From contig NZ_CP011272.1 of NCBI RefSeq assembly GCF_001610875.1, positions 5,189,988 through 5,253,987 on the forward strand: DNA of 64,000 nucleotides, given 5' to 3'. A program made the position numbers and the translations under genes. This DNA is from Pirellula sp. SH-Sr6A. Lineage in GTDB: Bacteria > Planctomycetota > Planctomycetia > Pirellulales > Pirellulaceae. Shown one piece after another: positions 33,910-43,031 of the stretch; the stretch's first letter is position 1, and the number at the start of each line of letters is the position of its first letter. The notes below the pieces were generated by a model. The model was not told where the DNA came from. It saw only the letters and a program-made list of their open reading frames with translations, and made no database searches.

Positions 33910-35511
33910 ATGCGCCGATCTCTATTCGCTTTCCTTTCGCTTTTCGTATCGTTCGTCATCTCCTGGTTGCCATTCGGTATGCTTTACGGGGAAGCACCGC
34001 CTGTTCGGGTCATGAGCTTCAATCTGCGTTACGGTACTGCCAAGGACGGTGCGAATCACTGGGACCACCGCAAAGAGCTCTTGATCGAGACGATCGCTCA
34101 ATTCGATCCCGATTTGCTGGGAACCCAGGAAACGCTCGCGTTTCAAAAGGAGCATGTCGCCACTCAACTCCCCTTTCTGGAGAGCTTTGGAGTCGGACGA
34201 GACGATGGCTCGAACGAAGGTGAAATGGCAGCCCTATTCTTTCGCAAAGATCGATTTGAGAAGCTGGATGGCGGTCACTTCTGGCTTAGTCCGACCCCCG
34301 ACCAGATTGGGTCCAAAGGATGGGATGCGGCCCTCCCACGCATTGCGACGTGGGTCAAACTTCGCGATCGGCTTTCTCCCGAATCCTTGCCGATCCTTTT
34401 CCTCAATACGCACTTCGATCACCGTGGGGACGAAGCCCGCTACGAATCCGCCAAGTTGATCCGAGCCAAGGTTGCCAAGTTGGGCGCCGGGCATCGGGTT
34501 GTCGTTACCGGTGACTTCAACGCGGGTGTCAAATCGAAGCCGCACGATGCTCTTTTCCACAATACCGTCGACACTGCCGGTGACATCAAGCTGTTTGATA
34601 CTTATACGCATTCAGAGAGTCCGCAACCGGATTCCGAGGAAGGGACCTTTTGCAACTTCGATGTCTCGAATCGGAAAGGTGCGAGGATCGACTGGATCGC
34701 CGTTTCCCAAGATTGGTCGATTCGGACCGCTCGCATCGATCGGACCCACGAAGAAGAGAGAACGCCATCGGATCACTTCCCCGTCACGGCCATTCTAAGA
34801 CCAGCATCCTCTCCTCGAACCTTTCACGCGATGACTTACAATATCCATCACGGCCGAGGTATGGATGAAAAAGTGGATCTGCTGCGGATTGCCAAGATCC
34901 TTCGCGATGCTGATCCCGATTGGGTAGCGTTGCAGGAAGTCGACCAGAACGTCACTCGGTCGGGCAGTGTCGATCAAGCAGCCGAGTTGGCACGATTGAC
35001 CGACATGTATGTGGTCTTTGGAAAAGCGATCGATTTGCAGGGAGGGGCGTATGGCCAAGCCCTTTTGTCCAAGCATCCTTGGAGCGACCATCGTGTTCAA
35101 CAGCTCGCTAATCTCCCTGGACGCGAGCAACGCATCGCTTTGATCGGTACAACCAGCGATGGAACCCGATCGATCCAAGTCATCGGTACGCATTTGGACC
35201 ACGCTCACGAACCGCTGCGGATCCAGCAAGCTGAGGAGCTAGCAAAGATCTCAGTCCCCGCCGATGGACTTGGAATCCTCGCGGGCGACATGAACGCTGT
35301 GAAGGAGTCGGTCCCGATGCAAACCATTCTCAAGGCATGGTCGACCCCAACCTATCGTTCCCCCATCGCGACGATTCCATCCCAAGATCCCAAAAGGCAA
35401 ATTGACTTTGTGCTGGTGAAAGGAGCGAAAGAGGGAACGGAATTTCTACCCCGATCCGTTATGACCGACGCCTCCGACCATCTCCCGCTGGTGCTGGAAT
35501 GGCCTCGATAA
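33910..35511 (+). CDS. Exported protein with two tandem endonuclease/exonuclease/phosphatase domains
   Basis: 533 residues with a signal peptide (LFAFLSLFVSFVISWLPFGMLYG). Domain 1 (about 30-297) has VMSFNLRYGTAKDG, DLLGTQE (metal Glu), HFDHRGDEAR, VVTGDFNAG and PSDHFPVTAI. Domain 2 (about 300-533) repeats the plan: AMTYNIHHGRGMDEK, DWVALQEVD, VIGTHLDH, ILAGDMNA and ASDHLPLVLEW. Each has the full Glu/His/Asp set of the EEP superfamily, so both may be active as phosphodiesterases or phosphatases. Covalent doubling is unusual. It is transcribed 150 bp after the importer; the substrate is unknown. Confidence 0.92.
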   Translation: MRRSLFAFLSLFVSFVISWLPFGMLYGEAPPVRVMSFNLRYGTAKDGANHWDHRKELLIETIAQFDPDLLGTQETLAFQKEHVATQLPFLESFGVGRDDGSNEGEMAALFFRKDRFEKLDGGHFWLSPTPDQIGSKGWDAALPRIATWVKLRDRLSPESLPILFLNTHFDHRGDEARYESAKLIRAKVAKLGAGHRVVVTGDFNAGVKSKPHDALFHNTVDTAGDIKLFDTYTHSESPQPDSEEGTFCNFDVSNRKGARIDWIAVSQDWSIRTARIDRTHEEERTPSDHFPVTAILRPASSPRTFHAMTYNIHHGRGMDEKVDLLRIAKILRDADPDWVALQEVDQNVTRSGSVDQAAELARLTDMYVVFGKAIDLQGGAYGQALLSKHPWSDHRVQQLANLPGREQRIALIGTTSDGTRSIQVIGTHLDHAHEPLRIQQAEELAKISVPADGLGILAGDMNAVKESVPMQTILKAWSTPTYRSPIATIPSQDPKRQIDFVLVKGAKEGTEFLPRSVMTDASDHLPLVLEWPR

Positions 35512-35585
35512 CCTCAACGCTCTTGGACCCACTTACGCTTACTGACTCAATCTTCTCCACTCGAACTTGGGAGTTCCTGTCCATT

Positions 35586-36473
35586 ATGAAACGTCGCTCT
35601 TTCCTCGCCGGAACAACTCTATGCACCGCAGCTTATGCCGCATCCTCTCTGCATGCTATCGAACCGTTTCAACGCCTGAAGCCCGCTCAGTTGCGACTGA
35701 GTCTAGCCGCTTATTCGCTGCGGGATCTGCTGACTAAACCCGACTCGGGGTGGGACCTTTTCAAATTCGTGGATTACTGCCATGAACTTGGTCTCCCCGG
35801 TGCCGAGTTGACCAGCTACTACTTCCCCAAAGAAGTTACCACGGAGTATTTGGTCGAGCTCAAGCAACATTGCCACCGCCGGGGCGTTACCATTTCGGGA
35901 GGTGCCATTCGCAATGACTACTGCCAAAAGGATGAGGCCAAGCTGCAGGCAGATATCGAGCACACCAAACTGTGGATCGACCGTTATGCGATACTTGGCG
36001 CGCCTGCCATTCGCATCTTCGCAGGCAATCAGCCCAAGGGGGAGGAATGGGGGCCCACGGTCGAGCGCTGCGTAAAAGTCTGTGAAACCGTTTCGAAATA
36101 CGCGGCTTCCAAGGGCGTTTACTTGGGACTCGAAAACCATGGCGGCGTGACGGCCAAGGCGGAGGGACTATTAGAGATCGTGAAGAAGGTTCAAGCTCCA
36201 TCGTTCGGCGTCAACTTCGACTCAGGCAATTTCCGATCCACTGCGGATCCTTACGCGGAACTTGCACAGATCGCCCCCTATGCCATTAACGCGCAAGTCA
36301 AAGTCGATATCTATCCGAACGGCCAGCATGAGCAAACCGATCTGAAGCGAGTTATTCAGATCCTCAAAGATTCTCACTACAGCGGATGGGTCGCGCTCGA
36401 GTACGAGGCGAAGGAACCGGCTTTGGAAGCCATCCCGAAATGGATTGCGCAGCTCAAGCCACTCATGGCCTAA
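35586..36473 (+). CDS. Exported sugar-phosphate isomerase/epimerase-like TIM barrel
   Basis: 296 residues from ATG 35586. MKRRSFLAGTTLCTAAYA is a twin-arginine-like export signal; the frame extends into the EEP gene but that part is not native. The TIM-barrel signs of the xylose-isomerase-like AP_endonuc_2 family are present: LAAYSLRDLLTKPDSGWDLFKFVDYCHELGL, LGAPAIRIFAGNQP, YLGLENHGG (metal Glu), FGVNFDSGNF (metal Asp) and WVALEYEAKE (metal Glu). The substrate is probably a free sugar derivative. Its stop overlaps the convergent RluA-type gene by 4 bp. Confidence 0.9.
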   Translation: MKRRSFLAGTTLCTAAYAASSLHAIEPFQRLKPAQLRLSLAAYSLRDLLTKPDSGWDLFKFVDYCHELGLPGAELTSYYFPKEVTTEYLVELKQHCHRRGVTISGGAIRNDYCQKDEAKLQADIEHTKLWIDRYAILGAPAIRIFAGNQPKGEEWGPTVERCVKVCETVSKYAASKGVYLGLENHGGVTAKAEGLLEIVKKVQAPSFGVNFDSGNFRSTADPYAELAQIAPYAINAQVKVDIYPNGQHEQTDLKRVIQILKDSHYSGWVALEYEAKEPALEAIPKWIAQLKPLMA

Positions 36474-37156
36474 TGATTTCCGTCCTGGTGCGGGGAGACC
36501 TCCGGCCAGGACTTCGGCAATGGTGCCACCACATCGATGCGTTGCTCCAGCGTGGGGTGCTCGAACGCCAGACGCCGACAATGCAATCCGATTCCTTCGG
36601 TCATTCGGCGCGTGGAACCGTATTTTCGATCCCCGAGAATAGGACAACCCAGCGCCGTCAGTTGGGCGCGGATCTGATGTTTGCGTCCCGTTATGAGTTC
36701 GACTTCCAGCAGAGTACCGCGATCCGTCTCTCCGAGTGTACGGTATCGCAACTCCCCCTTCTGAGAGTGCGGTTGCTCTCCATTATAAGCCCGCGTGATG
36801 GCTTCGCGGTCGTCCCGAACAAGCCAATGCACCAACGTGCCTTCGGGCCTTGGCGGTTTGTCTTCAACGAGGGCCCAGTACAATTTCAAGACCATCGCAG
36901 CTCGCAACTGTTCATTGATCCTCGCAGCCGCTTTGCTAGTTCGAGCGAAAGGGACGGCTCCGGTGACCCAGGAGTCGAGTCGACTGACGACTCCGAGAAA
37001 GACATTTCCGGGTTTGTTGTACTTCTCTTTGATATAGCCCTTCCCCCAATCGAGCAGGCTAAGTTGATCGGGCGACGCTCCTTGGACAACCCAGCCTGAG
37101 GGTTTATTGACGATCAGCAAGTGATTGTCTTCGAATAGAATCGGAATGGTTGTCAT
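36470..37156 (-). CDS. RluA-family pseudouridine synthase
   Basis: 228 residues. ILFEDNHLLIVNKPSGWVVQG opens the family fold. The catalytic block reads VVSRLDSWVTGAVPFARTSKAAA with D61 as nucleophile; the usual HRLD is SRLD here, and T-S-G is V-T-G. LITGRKHQIRAQLTALGCPILGD is the second conserved block. The protein isomerises uridine in rRNA or tRNA; the target position cannot be inferred. It lacks an S4 domain, like the small RluA members. It is convergent with the epimerase and 15 bp downstream of gatA on the same strand. Confidence 0.92.
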   Translation of the reverse strand: MTTIPILFEDNHLLIVNKPSGWVVQGASPDQLSLLDWGKGYIKEKYNKPGNVFLGVVSRLDSWVTGAVPFARTSKAAARINEQLRAAMVLKLYWALVEDKPPRPEGTLVHWLVRDDREAITRAYNGEQPHSQKGELRYRTLGETDRGTLLEVELITGRKHQIRAQLTALGCPILGDRKYGSTRRMTEGIGLHCRRLAFEHPTLEQRIDVVAPLPKSWPEVSPHQDGNH

Positions 37157-37170
37157 GCGAAGTTGTTCGT

Positions 37171-38649
37171 TTATGCCAGCGCGAGTCGAGGTTGGTAGTC
37201 GATTTCGCGATGGTACGCCCCTGCGATGGTTAGCAGTTTGGATTCCGAGAGCGGTGCACCTTGCAGTTGCAGTCCCATGGGTAATCCATTGGAGTGAAGT
37301 CCAATTGGGATGGAAAGAGCAGGAATGCCCGCTAGGTTCGCGCTAACGGTGTAGAGATCCTCGAGATACATTTGAACAGGATCGTCTTTTTTGGCTCCCA
37401 GTTCGAAGGGAGTGGTGGGGGTGGTCGGACCGAGGATCGCATCGACTTGTTCGAACGCGGAATCGTAGTCCTGCCGGATCAAGCGCCGGACTTTGAGAGC
37501 CTTCAAGTAATAGGCGTCGTAGTATCCCGCACTCAAGGTGTAAGTGCCGAGCATGATCCGACGTTTTACTTCGTTCCCAAAGCCTTGGGAACGAGATCGC
37601 TTGTACATCGCGACGAGAGGGCTTTCGCTGGAGCCATGGTTTTTATCGGGTTCTGATCGAAATCCATAATGGGCGCCGTCGTAGCGAGACAGATTACTGC
37701 TCGCCTCGCTAGGCGCGACGATGTAGTACGTAGGAATGGCGAATCGGTGGTGTGGCAGCTTCAATTCGACGATTTGACAACCAAGCTTCTTGTACAAAGC
37801 GATCGCTTCAACCAGTTTGCCGCGAATCTCGGGATCCAACCCAGGGGAAGCGAGATGTTCTGGAACGAAACCGATTCGGTACGGGGCCACCGGTTTGTCG
37901 GCCGCTTCTGAGAAACGCTCGTTGTCGACATGGAGACTCGTGGAATCCCTCGGGTCATGCCCTGCAATCGCCTCCAATACCAAGCCGAGATCGCGCACGG
38001 TCAGGCCAAACGGGCCGGCTTGATCCAAACTGCTTGCGTAGGCGATGAGTCCGTAACGGCTCACCCGACCATAGGTGGGTTTCAAACCGCAAACACCACA
38101 GTAGGCGGCGGGTTGCCGGATGGATCCACCCGTGTCCGTACCGATCGATGCGGCCGCTAACCCGGCTGCAACACTGGCCGCAGAACCTCCGCTGCTGCCC
38201 CCGCAAGTTCTATTTAGATTCCATGGATTGCGACTGGGACCTTGATAGCCTGTTTCCGTCGAACCGCCCATGGCGAATTCATCGAGGTTGGTCTTTCCCA
38301 GCAGTACTGCATCGGACTGTTGTAATTTTTCGATCACATGTGCGTCGAACGGCGACATGTAGCCTGAGAGCATCTTCGATGCGCACGTAGTGGGCATACT
38401 GCGCGTGCACAGAATATCCTTGACCGAAATGGGAATCCCTGCCAGCACTCCCATCGATTCCCCGTTGGCACGCTTCGCATCGACGTTATCCGCGGCTCGC
38501 AGAGCGCCTTCGGGGTCGACATGCAAATACGAGTGGATGTCGCCATCCAGTTTGGCAATGCGATCCAAATAGTGTTGCGTTAGCTCTCGGCTGGACAGGG
38601 ATCGATCGGCGAGCTGCCGCTGGATGGATGATAGGGATGTAAGGTCCAT
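37171..38649 (-). CDS. gatA: Asp-tRNA(Asn)/Glu-tRNA(Gln) amidotransferase subunit A
   Basis: 492 residues. The amidase triad is complete: K77 in GIPISVKDI, S152 in CGGSSGGSAAS and nucleophile S176 in TDTGGSIRQP, with spacings of 75 and 24 as in known GatA. YGRVSRYGLIAYASSLDQAGPF and the C-terminal LQLQGAPLSESKLL complete the match. GatA releases ammonia from glutamine for transamidation of mischarged tRNA within GatCAB. No gatB or gatC is adjacent in the window. The RluA-type gene follows after 14 bp, so they may be co-transcribed. Confidence 0.97.
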   Translation of the reverse strand: MDLTSLSSIQRQLADRSLSSRELTQHYLDRIAKLDGDIHSYLHVDPEGALRAADNVDAKRANGESMGVLAGIPISVKDILCTRSMPTTCASKMLSGYMSPFDAHVIEKLQQSDAVLLGKTNLDEFAMGGSTETGYQGPSRNPWNLNRTCGGSSGGSAASVAAGLAAASIGTDTGGSIRQPAAYCGVCGLKPTYGRVSRYGLIAYASSLDQAGPFGLTVRDLGLVLEAIAGHDPRDSTSLHVDNERFSEAADKPVAPYRIGFVPEHLASPGLDPEIRGKLVEAIALYKKLGCQIVELKLPHHRFAIPTYYIVAPSEASSNLSRYDGAHYGFRSEPDKNHGSSESPLVAMYKRSRSQGFGNEVKRRIMLGTYTLSAGYYDAYYLKALKVRRLIRQDYDSAFEQVDAILGPTTPTTPFELGAKKDDPVQMYLEDLYTVSANLAGIPALSIPIGLHSNGLPMGLQLQGAPLSESKLLTIAGAYHREIDYQPRLALA

Positions 38650-38730
38650 AAATGTGAACGAGATAGTCTTGGAAAGGAGGAAGCCAGACGCAACCTCTTA
38701 GGTGCACCACTTTGCAATAAGAACCCAGCT

Positions 38731-39576
38731 CTATGGCTTCGGTGGAAAGCCGTATCGACCTCGGATCTGCTCCCAAGATGCCTTGAGAGAGTCGAGCAAT
38801 CTGCCCACATGGCCGGAAGCCATGAAGACGCGGCTGCTAACTGCGGACTGTGGATAGAAGTTCGTGATGAAGTCAAAGCTGAACTCGTAGGGGCCATGAC
38901 CGATCATGACGGCATTGGCATACGCGCCGCTCAAGATCTCGTCTCGCAATTTCAGTTCGTCGTAGACTTCCTGTGGATTTTGACGACGAGGGCCTTGGTT
39001 TGAGGAAGCTGGATTTGGCGGAGGGCTCGCAGCCCCCCCACCGGTCGGGGTGCCGGCATGGACATCGATTGAATTGGATTCTAACGGTGATGGAAGCGGT
39101 CCTACCCCTTTGGCACTTATGCCAGGGCCTGGATTTGAATTCATCTCTGGTTTGGGAGCGGTTTTGGGAGACGGGTCGACATTGTCGTCATCTAGCCCGA
39201 GCGGATCTTCTGAAAAGTTCGGTTCGAAGGGATCGACTGGAGGTGTGATATCGTCTTGAGGCGTTGTGGGAGTCTGAACAATAGGGCTCGGTGAACCCGG
39301 CAGTTCGCCGTAGCGTTGACGAAAAAGATCGATGTTTGTGGTCAGCGCATCGATGAATTGGGGCATCACCAAATGGGGGAGCACGACCCGGGAAACGACG
39401 CAGCTGGGGCGCGGCAGATTGCGGACAAAGTCTAGCACGAATTCCGTTCCGCCGGTCACTACGATAACGCCGGTGCTCAGTTCCCCACGGGCGACATGTT
39501 CGGGCACGCGCGCTCGGACGGCGGGCATATTTTCCATTGGGTCGGGTCGATCGTCGGAATTCGGTGGAAACGCCAT
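38731..39576 (-). CDS. Protein with two DUF3467 domains
   Basis: About 281 residues from ATG 39576; the frame runs to 39714 but the extra part is not needed for the fold. Copy 1: ARGELSTGVIVVTGGTEFVLDFVRNLPRP, then SRVVLPHLVMPQFIDALTTNI. Copy 2 at the C-terminus: SGAYANAVMIGHGPYEFSFDFI, then SSRVFMASGHVGRLLDSLKASW. A Pro/Asp-rich linker of about 110 residues separates them. DUF3467 is a short domain of unknown role, normally single in about 100-residue proteins. There is no signal peptide in the short form. It sits just upstream of gatA. Confidence 0.82.
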   Translation of the reverse strand: MAFPPNSDDRPDPMENMPAVRARVPEHVARGELSTGVIVVTGGTEFVLDFVRNLPRPSCVVSRVVLPHLVMPQFIDALTTNIDLFRQRYGELPGSPSPIVQTPTTPQDDITPPVDPFEPNFSEDPLGLDDDNVDPSPKTAPKPEMNSNPGPGISAKGVGPLPSPLESNSIDVHAGTPTGGGAASPPPNPASSNQGPRRQNPQEVYDELKLRDEILSGAYANAVMIGHGPYEFSFDFITNFYPQSAVSSRVFMASGHVGRLLDSLKASWEQIRGRYGFPPKP

Positions 39577-39727
39577 GCTAAAACCAAACGTTGGATAGGA
39601 ACAATCCAGCAGGAGAAAGATCAGGATGATACCATAATCGCTTCCGCTTGCACCGGACACCATCTGGTTAATCTCGGTGGCTTGCCCCTCCTTTTTTGGT
39701 TCGAATCCCCCCACCCTGAACCTTGCT

Positions 39728-41269
39728 ATGAAGAATCAATCTAATAAATCGGACACGTTTGCATCGCATTCGGTTTCCTCCACTCGCAGACATTGGCTCG
39801 CGACGGCAGGTGCCTGCGGGTTGGTTTCCGCGGGCGGTTCCACCTCGAACGCCACTTCGGTTTCCACCGAGGAAGCCAATCCGATCGTTCTTGAAAACCA
39901 ACAACAGGGAACGTTGAATTGGAAGCTGGGAAAGATTCGCATCGATCCCTCAACCAAGTATCGATGTCCTTGGGTGGAAGGCTACGCGTCGTACGCGAGC
40001 ATTCAATCGGGCGAGACATTGCAATTGATGATCAGCACCGCGACTCCTACGACCGTCGAAGTTGAGTTGTTTCGTTTGGGATACTACCAAGGCTTAGGGG
40101 GCCGGAGCGTAGGACGGTATGAACGCGTTGCGTGCAGACCGCAACCCATGCCATCGATGGGAGAGAATCGTTTGATGTTCTGCGAATGGGAGCCTTCGCT
40201 GGAGATTCGCGTCCCGGAAACATGGACCAGTGGCGTGTATGTTGCGAAGCTGACGGAAGGAACGGAGGGATTGCAGAGCTACATTATCTTTGTCGTTCGA
40301 AATCCACGGCGATCCGATTTGATCTTTCAATGCAGCGATCACACATGGCAGGCCTATAATCGTTGGCCATCGCAGTACTCCCTCTACGATGACGGGGTCA
40401 ATGTTTGGCACTGGGGGGATGCGTCGCGCGTTAGTTTCGCGCGGCCATATGGAAAGTACTGCCAAATTCTCGATGCCCCCCTTTCCTTGGGATCGGGGGA
40501 GTTTTTTCTGTGGGAATTCCCCTTCGTGTTTTGGTTGGAACAGCAGGGGTATGACGTGCAGTATGTCTCGAACACCGATACCCACCGCGATCCTCAGACT
40601 CCACTTCGCTGTCGCGGGTTCTTAAGCGTCGGACATGACGAGTACTGGACCCTCGAAATGTATCGTCACGTTCAATCGGCCGTCGAGCAAGGAACGAGTG
40701 TTGGTTTCTTTAGTGGAAACGCGGTCTGCGGAAGAGTGGAATGGGAGGAAGCGACTCGTTCGTTTCGTCGGACAGGAGTATTTGGGCCGCCGGGGGGGAC
40801 TCGCGAGTTTGACGCGATGTCCAGCTTGATACACGAAAGACCTTACGCCAACGAACTGATCGGGGCGCATAGTACAGGTCCAGTTACTGGGGGAGCGGAC
40901 TGGGTCTGTTCCGCCCCCCAGCACTGGATCTATGAAGGGACAGGGATGCAACAAGGCGATCGCATCCCTGGATTGATCGGTTGGGAGTACCATGGCGACC
41001 CCGCATCGATCTCTGGGTTGGAGATCGTTGCGACGGGGCCTACGCAGTCGGCTCCTGGCGTCCTGAATGGCGGAACCTACACCGCCACGCTTTATCCTGG
41101 GCCCAAAGGAAACTTGGTGTTCAATGCAGCCACATGCTGGTGGGCCGACGGGCTCAGCGCTCCACCCGGTTACCAAAGCCCGAGTGTTTATACTTCACCT
41201 CAAGGAGTCGACTCGCGAGTGCAACGGATCACCAAGAACATACTCGATCGCATGTTGCGTTCCAAATAA
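39728..41269 (+). CDS. N,N-dimethylformamidase beta-subunit-like secreted protein
   Basis: About 513 residues from ATG 39728. STRRHWLATAGACGLVSAGG is a twin-arginine-like export signal. The body carries an Ig-like N-terminal region (YASIQSGETLQLMISTATP) and the large domain typical of DMFase subunit B C-terminal proteins: GYDVQYVSNTDTH, FLSVGHDEYWTLEM, GTSVGFFSGNAVCGRVEW and a WWADGL end. DMFases hydrolyse formamides with an iron centre, but most relatives are uncharacterised, so activity is not implied. The promoter region lies against the divergent DUF3467 gene. Confidence 0.88.
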   Translation: MKNQSNKSDTFASHSVSSTRRHWLATAGACGLVSAGGSTSNATSVSTEEANPIVLENQQQGTLNWKLGKIRIDPSTKYRCPWVEGYASYASIQSGETLQLMISTATPTTVEVELFRLGYYQGLGGRSVGRYERVACRPQPMPSMGENRLMFCEWEPSLEIRVPETWTSGVYVAKLTEGTEGLQSYIIFVVRNPRRSDLIFQCSDHTWQAYNRWPSQYSLYDDGVNVWHWGDASRVSFARPYGKYCQILDAPLSLGSGEFFLWEFPFVFWLEQQGYDVQYVSNTDTHRDPQTPLRCRGFLSVGHDEYWTLEMYRHVQSAVEQGTSVGFFSGNAVCGRVEWEEATRSFRRTGVFGPPGGTREFDAMSSLIHERPYANELIGAHSTGPVTGGADWVCSAPQHWIYEGTGMQQGDRIPGLIGWEYHGDPASISGLEIVATGPTQSAPGVLNGGTYTATLYPGPKGNLVFNAATCWWADGLSAPPGYQSPSVYTSPQGVDSRVQRITKNILDRMLRSK

Positions 41270-41341
41270 ACCTTCGAGCCTGCAAAGCTCAGGCGGAGAT
41301 GGAACAGGCACCATTCATCCGGGTACAATCCGGGATCCAGG

Positions 41342-42709
41342 TCATTTGGTTGCAGGGACAGCAACTCGCTTCACGCTAGGCCCCAAGTCTTCGGAGGTCT
41401 TGAAGTGAATCACTTTTGCCTTCGGAGCTTGATTCACCCTTGCCGGGACTTGCTCGCTAAAGGATGTCGGTACCACATTTCCCGAGGAGGCAGGACCCGC
41501 GGGAGTCAGAATGATGGGAAGTGATTGTTCTAACTCTTCAGGGGGAACGCTTTTTAGTTTGGTCGGTTCCTTTTCCAGGCCAGGCTTCGATGCTGAATTG
41601 GTCTGGTCTGCCCCGACGGTTAATTGGATTCCATTCATTTGCCTCCGCTTTCCTTGCCAAGTCACATCGTCCTCAAAGGGATCGACGAGTACGTCTGGAA
41701 GCTCTCTCCCCGTTGAGGAAGGCAGGCTCGCGGGAGGCAAATTCGCAGGAGGAAGGCCAGACGATGGCAGTTGGGAAGCAGGTTGCTTTGCTGCAGGTCG
41801 AGTTTCCAAAACCGATTCGGCCGATTCCTTGGGTGCATTGAGTTCCGAAGGGATGTCGCGAAGGCTCGGGGCGTCGGTCGTGCCCTTTGGAAAACGAGGC
41901 TGAAAGGGCTCTGGCGACTTTTCCGATCGCGACGGAGAGGACATCGGAGCAATCGGTGCTTCCTTCTCGATGATGGGCTTCGGTGCATTCAGGGGTTCGT
42001 TCAACGCCTGAGGCATTGGCATGGCTTGGACAGGTGCCTCTGGCAGTGGTTCTTCCGGTGTCGCGATGGGGTCGGTTTTGCGAACCGGGAGTTGTGCGGG
42101 AGGTTGCGAAGGTGCGGTGGAGCGACTTGAGGACTTATCGCTGATCTTTCCAATCGCCTGCTTTTCTATCGGCACATTGGGGTGCATCGGCGTACTAGGG
42201 GCACGCTGGAGGACGGGCGGAGGGAAAGCATAGGCACTGGTGAACGGCTGGGCAGGTATTGCAGGGGCAAAAGCCATTGGCTGTTGTACAGCACAAGCTG
42301 GGCAATCGCAGCCAGTTGGCATGGGCTCGCACCCACAAGAAGGAGCTGTCTCGACACCGCAGTTGGCCTCGACACCGCAGTTGGCCTCGACACCGCAGTG
42401 CGCTGTGCTGCGATGCAATGTCCATCTTCGCGTCGCTTGATGCCGGGATTCGGCTTCGATCTTGTCGCCGACATGATCAAAGTGCTTGAGAATCTTTTCC
42501 GCGAAGGAGAGCGACTTCGGCTTTTTGCGATGGGTATGTCCGCATGCGCCATCGCAGGCAGGACTTGTCTCGCAACCGCAGGTGGGTTCCTGTGCTATCG
42601 CGTTCGAATCGAGGGCACTAGAAAACCACACCGTGCATGCGACGGTCAAAGACCGAACCATTCGTGTTAATTCACGTCGGCGTTCTTGTTGCAACTTGGC
42701 TGATTTCAT
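41342..42709 (-). CDS. Pro-rich secreted protein with Cys-rich N-terminus
   Basis: 455 residues. A signal-like segment (VRSLTVACTVWFSSALDSNAIAQ) is followed by a Cys cluster (CGCETSPACDGACGHTH), then a three-fold CGVEAN repeat and CGCEPMPTGCDCPAC. The remaining 300 residues are Pro/Ala/Ser/Lys-rich low complexity with short motifs (PPANLPPASLPSS). No domain is recognised. The composition suggests a cell-wall or extracellular scaffold protein; planctomycete walls contain Cys-rich proteins. It is transcribed alone. Confidence 0.7.
   Translation of the reverse strand: MKSAKLQQERRRELTRMVRSLTVACTVWFSSALDSNAIAQEPTCGCETSPACDGACGHTHRKKPKSLSFAEKILKHFDHVGDKIEAESRHQATRRWTLHRSTAHCGVEANCGVEANCGVETAPSCGCEPMPTGCDCPACAVQQPMAFAPAIPAQPFTSAYAFPPPVLQRAPSTPMHPNVPIEKQAIGKISDKSSSRSTAPSQPPAQLPVRKTDPIATPEEPLPEAPVQAMPMPQALNEPLNAPKPIIEKEAPIAPMSSPSRSEKSPEPFQPRFPKGTTDAPSLRDIPSELNAPKESAESVLETRPAAKQPASQLPSSGLPPANLPPASLPSSTGRELPDVLVDPFEDDVTWQGKRRQMNGIQLTVGADQTNSASKPGLEKEPTKLKSVPPEELEQSLPIILTPAGPASSGNVVPTSFSEQVPARVNQAPKAKVIHFKTSEDLGPSVKRVAVPATK
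42351..42400. repeat. 18-bp tandem repeat encoding CGVEAN
   Basis: TCGACACCGCAGTTGGCC recurs at 42351, 42369 and, truncated, at 42387, giving three near-exact copies in frame with the Cys-rich gene on the minus strand. Being a multiple of three, copy-number change would add or remove CGVEAN units without frameshift. Confidence 0.85.
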
Positions 42710-43031
42710 AAAGGTCTCGTACCGCTCGAGGCTGGTGTTCCGGCATGCAGCACACTGGGGAGCTGCACATTGACGACGTAGTAGTTGATGATGCTACCCG
42801 GAACAAGTTATCGAGACGTTACGGCCGGAATCCTCAGTGCTTTCGGTAAATCAAGCAAACTCGACGCAGTTTGCCTAGGTTCGCAGGAAGGAAGAGGTTT
42901 CGCGCCAAGGCGCCAAGTCCGCCAAGAAGACACGCAGTCCCTTTCGCATCGACTGTGGGCCGAGCCAAGCGAGCCAGGCCGAACCCGGATCTCGCTCTGC
43001 TGTGTGGCCAGAGCTTTCCTAATGAGAGCTT
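42710..43031. other. Intergenic stretch with a relic of the GC-rich repeat
   Basis: 322 bp between the Cys-rich gene start and the stop of the secreted enzyme. Near 42901-42935 the sequence CGCGCCAAGGCGCCAAGTCCGCCAAGA matches one arm of the repeat family seen at 13.5, 27.2 and 63.4 kb, as a single degenerate copy. No gene was recognised. Confidence 0.65.

Noticed and set aside
39630-39720. tRNA suggested by GGTTCGAATCC near 39701
   Set aside because: Looks like a T-arm, but no acceptor, D-arm or anticodon stem could be paired around it; it lies between divergent genes and is probably chance.
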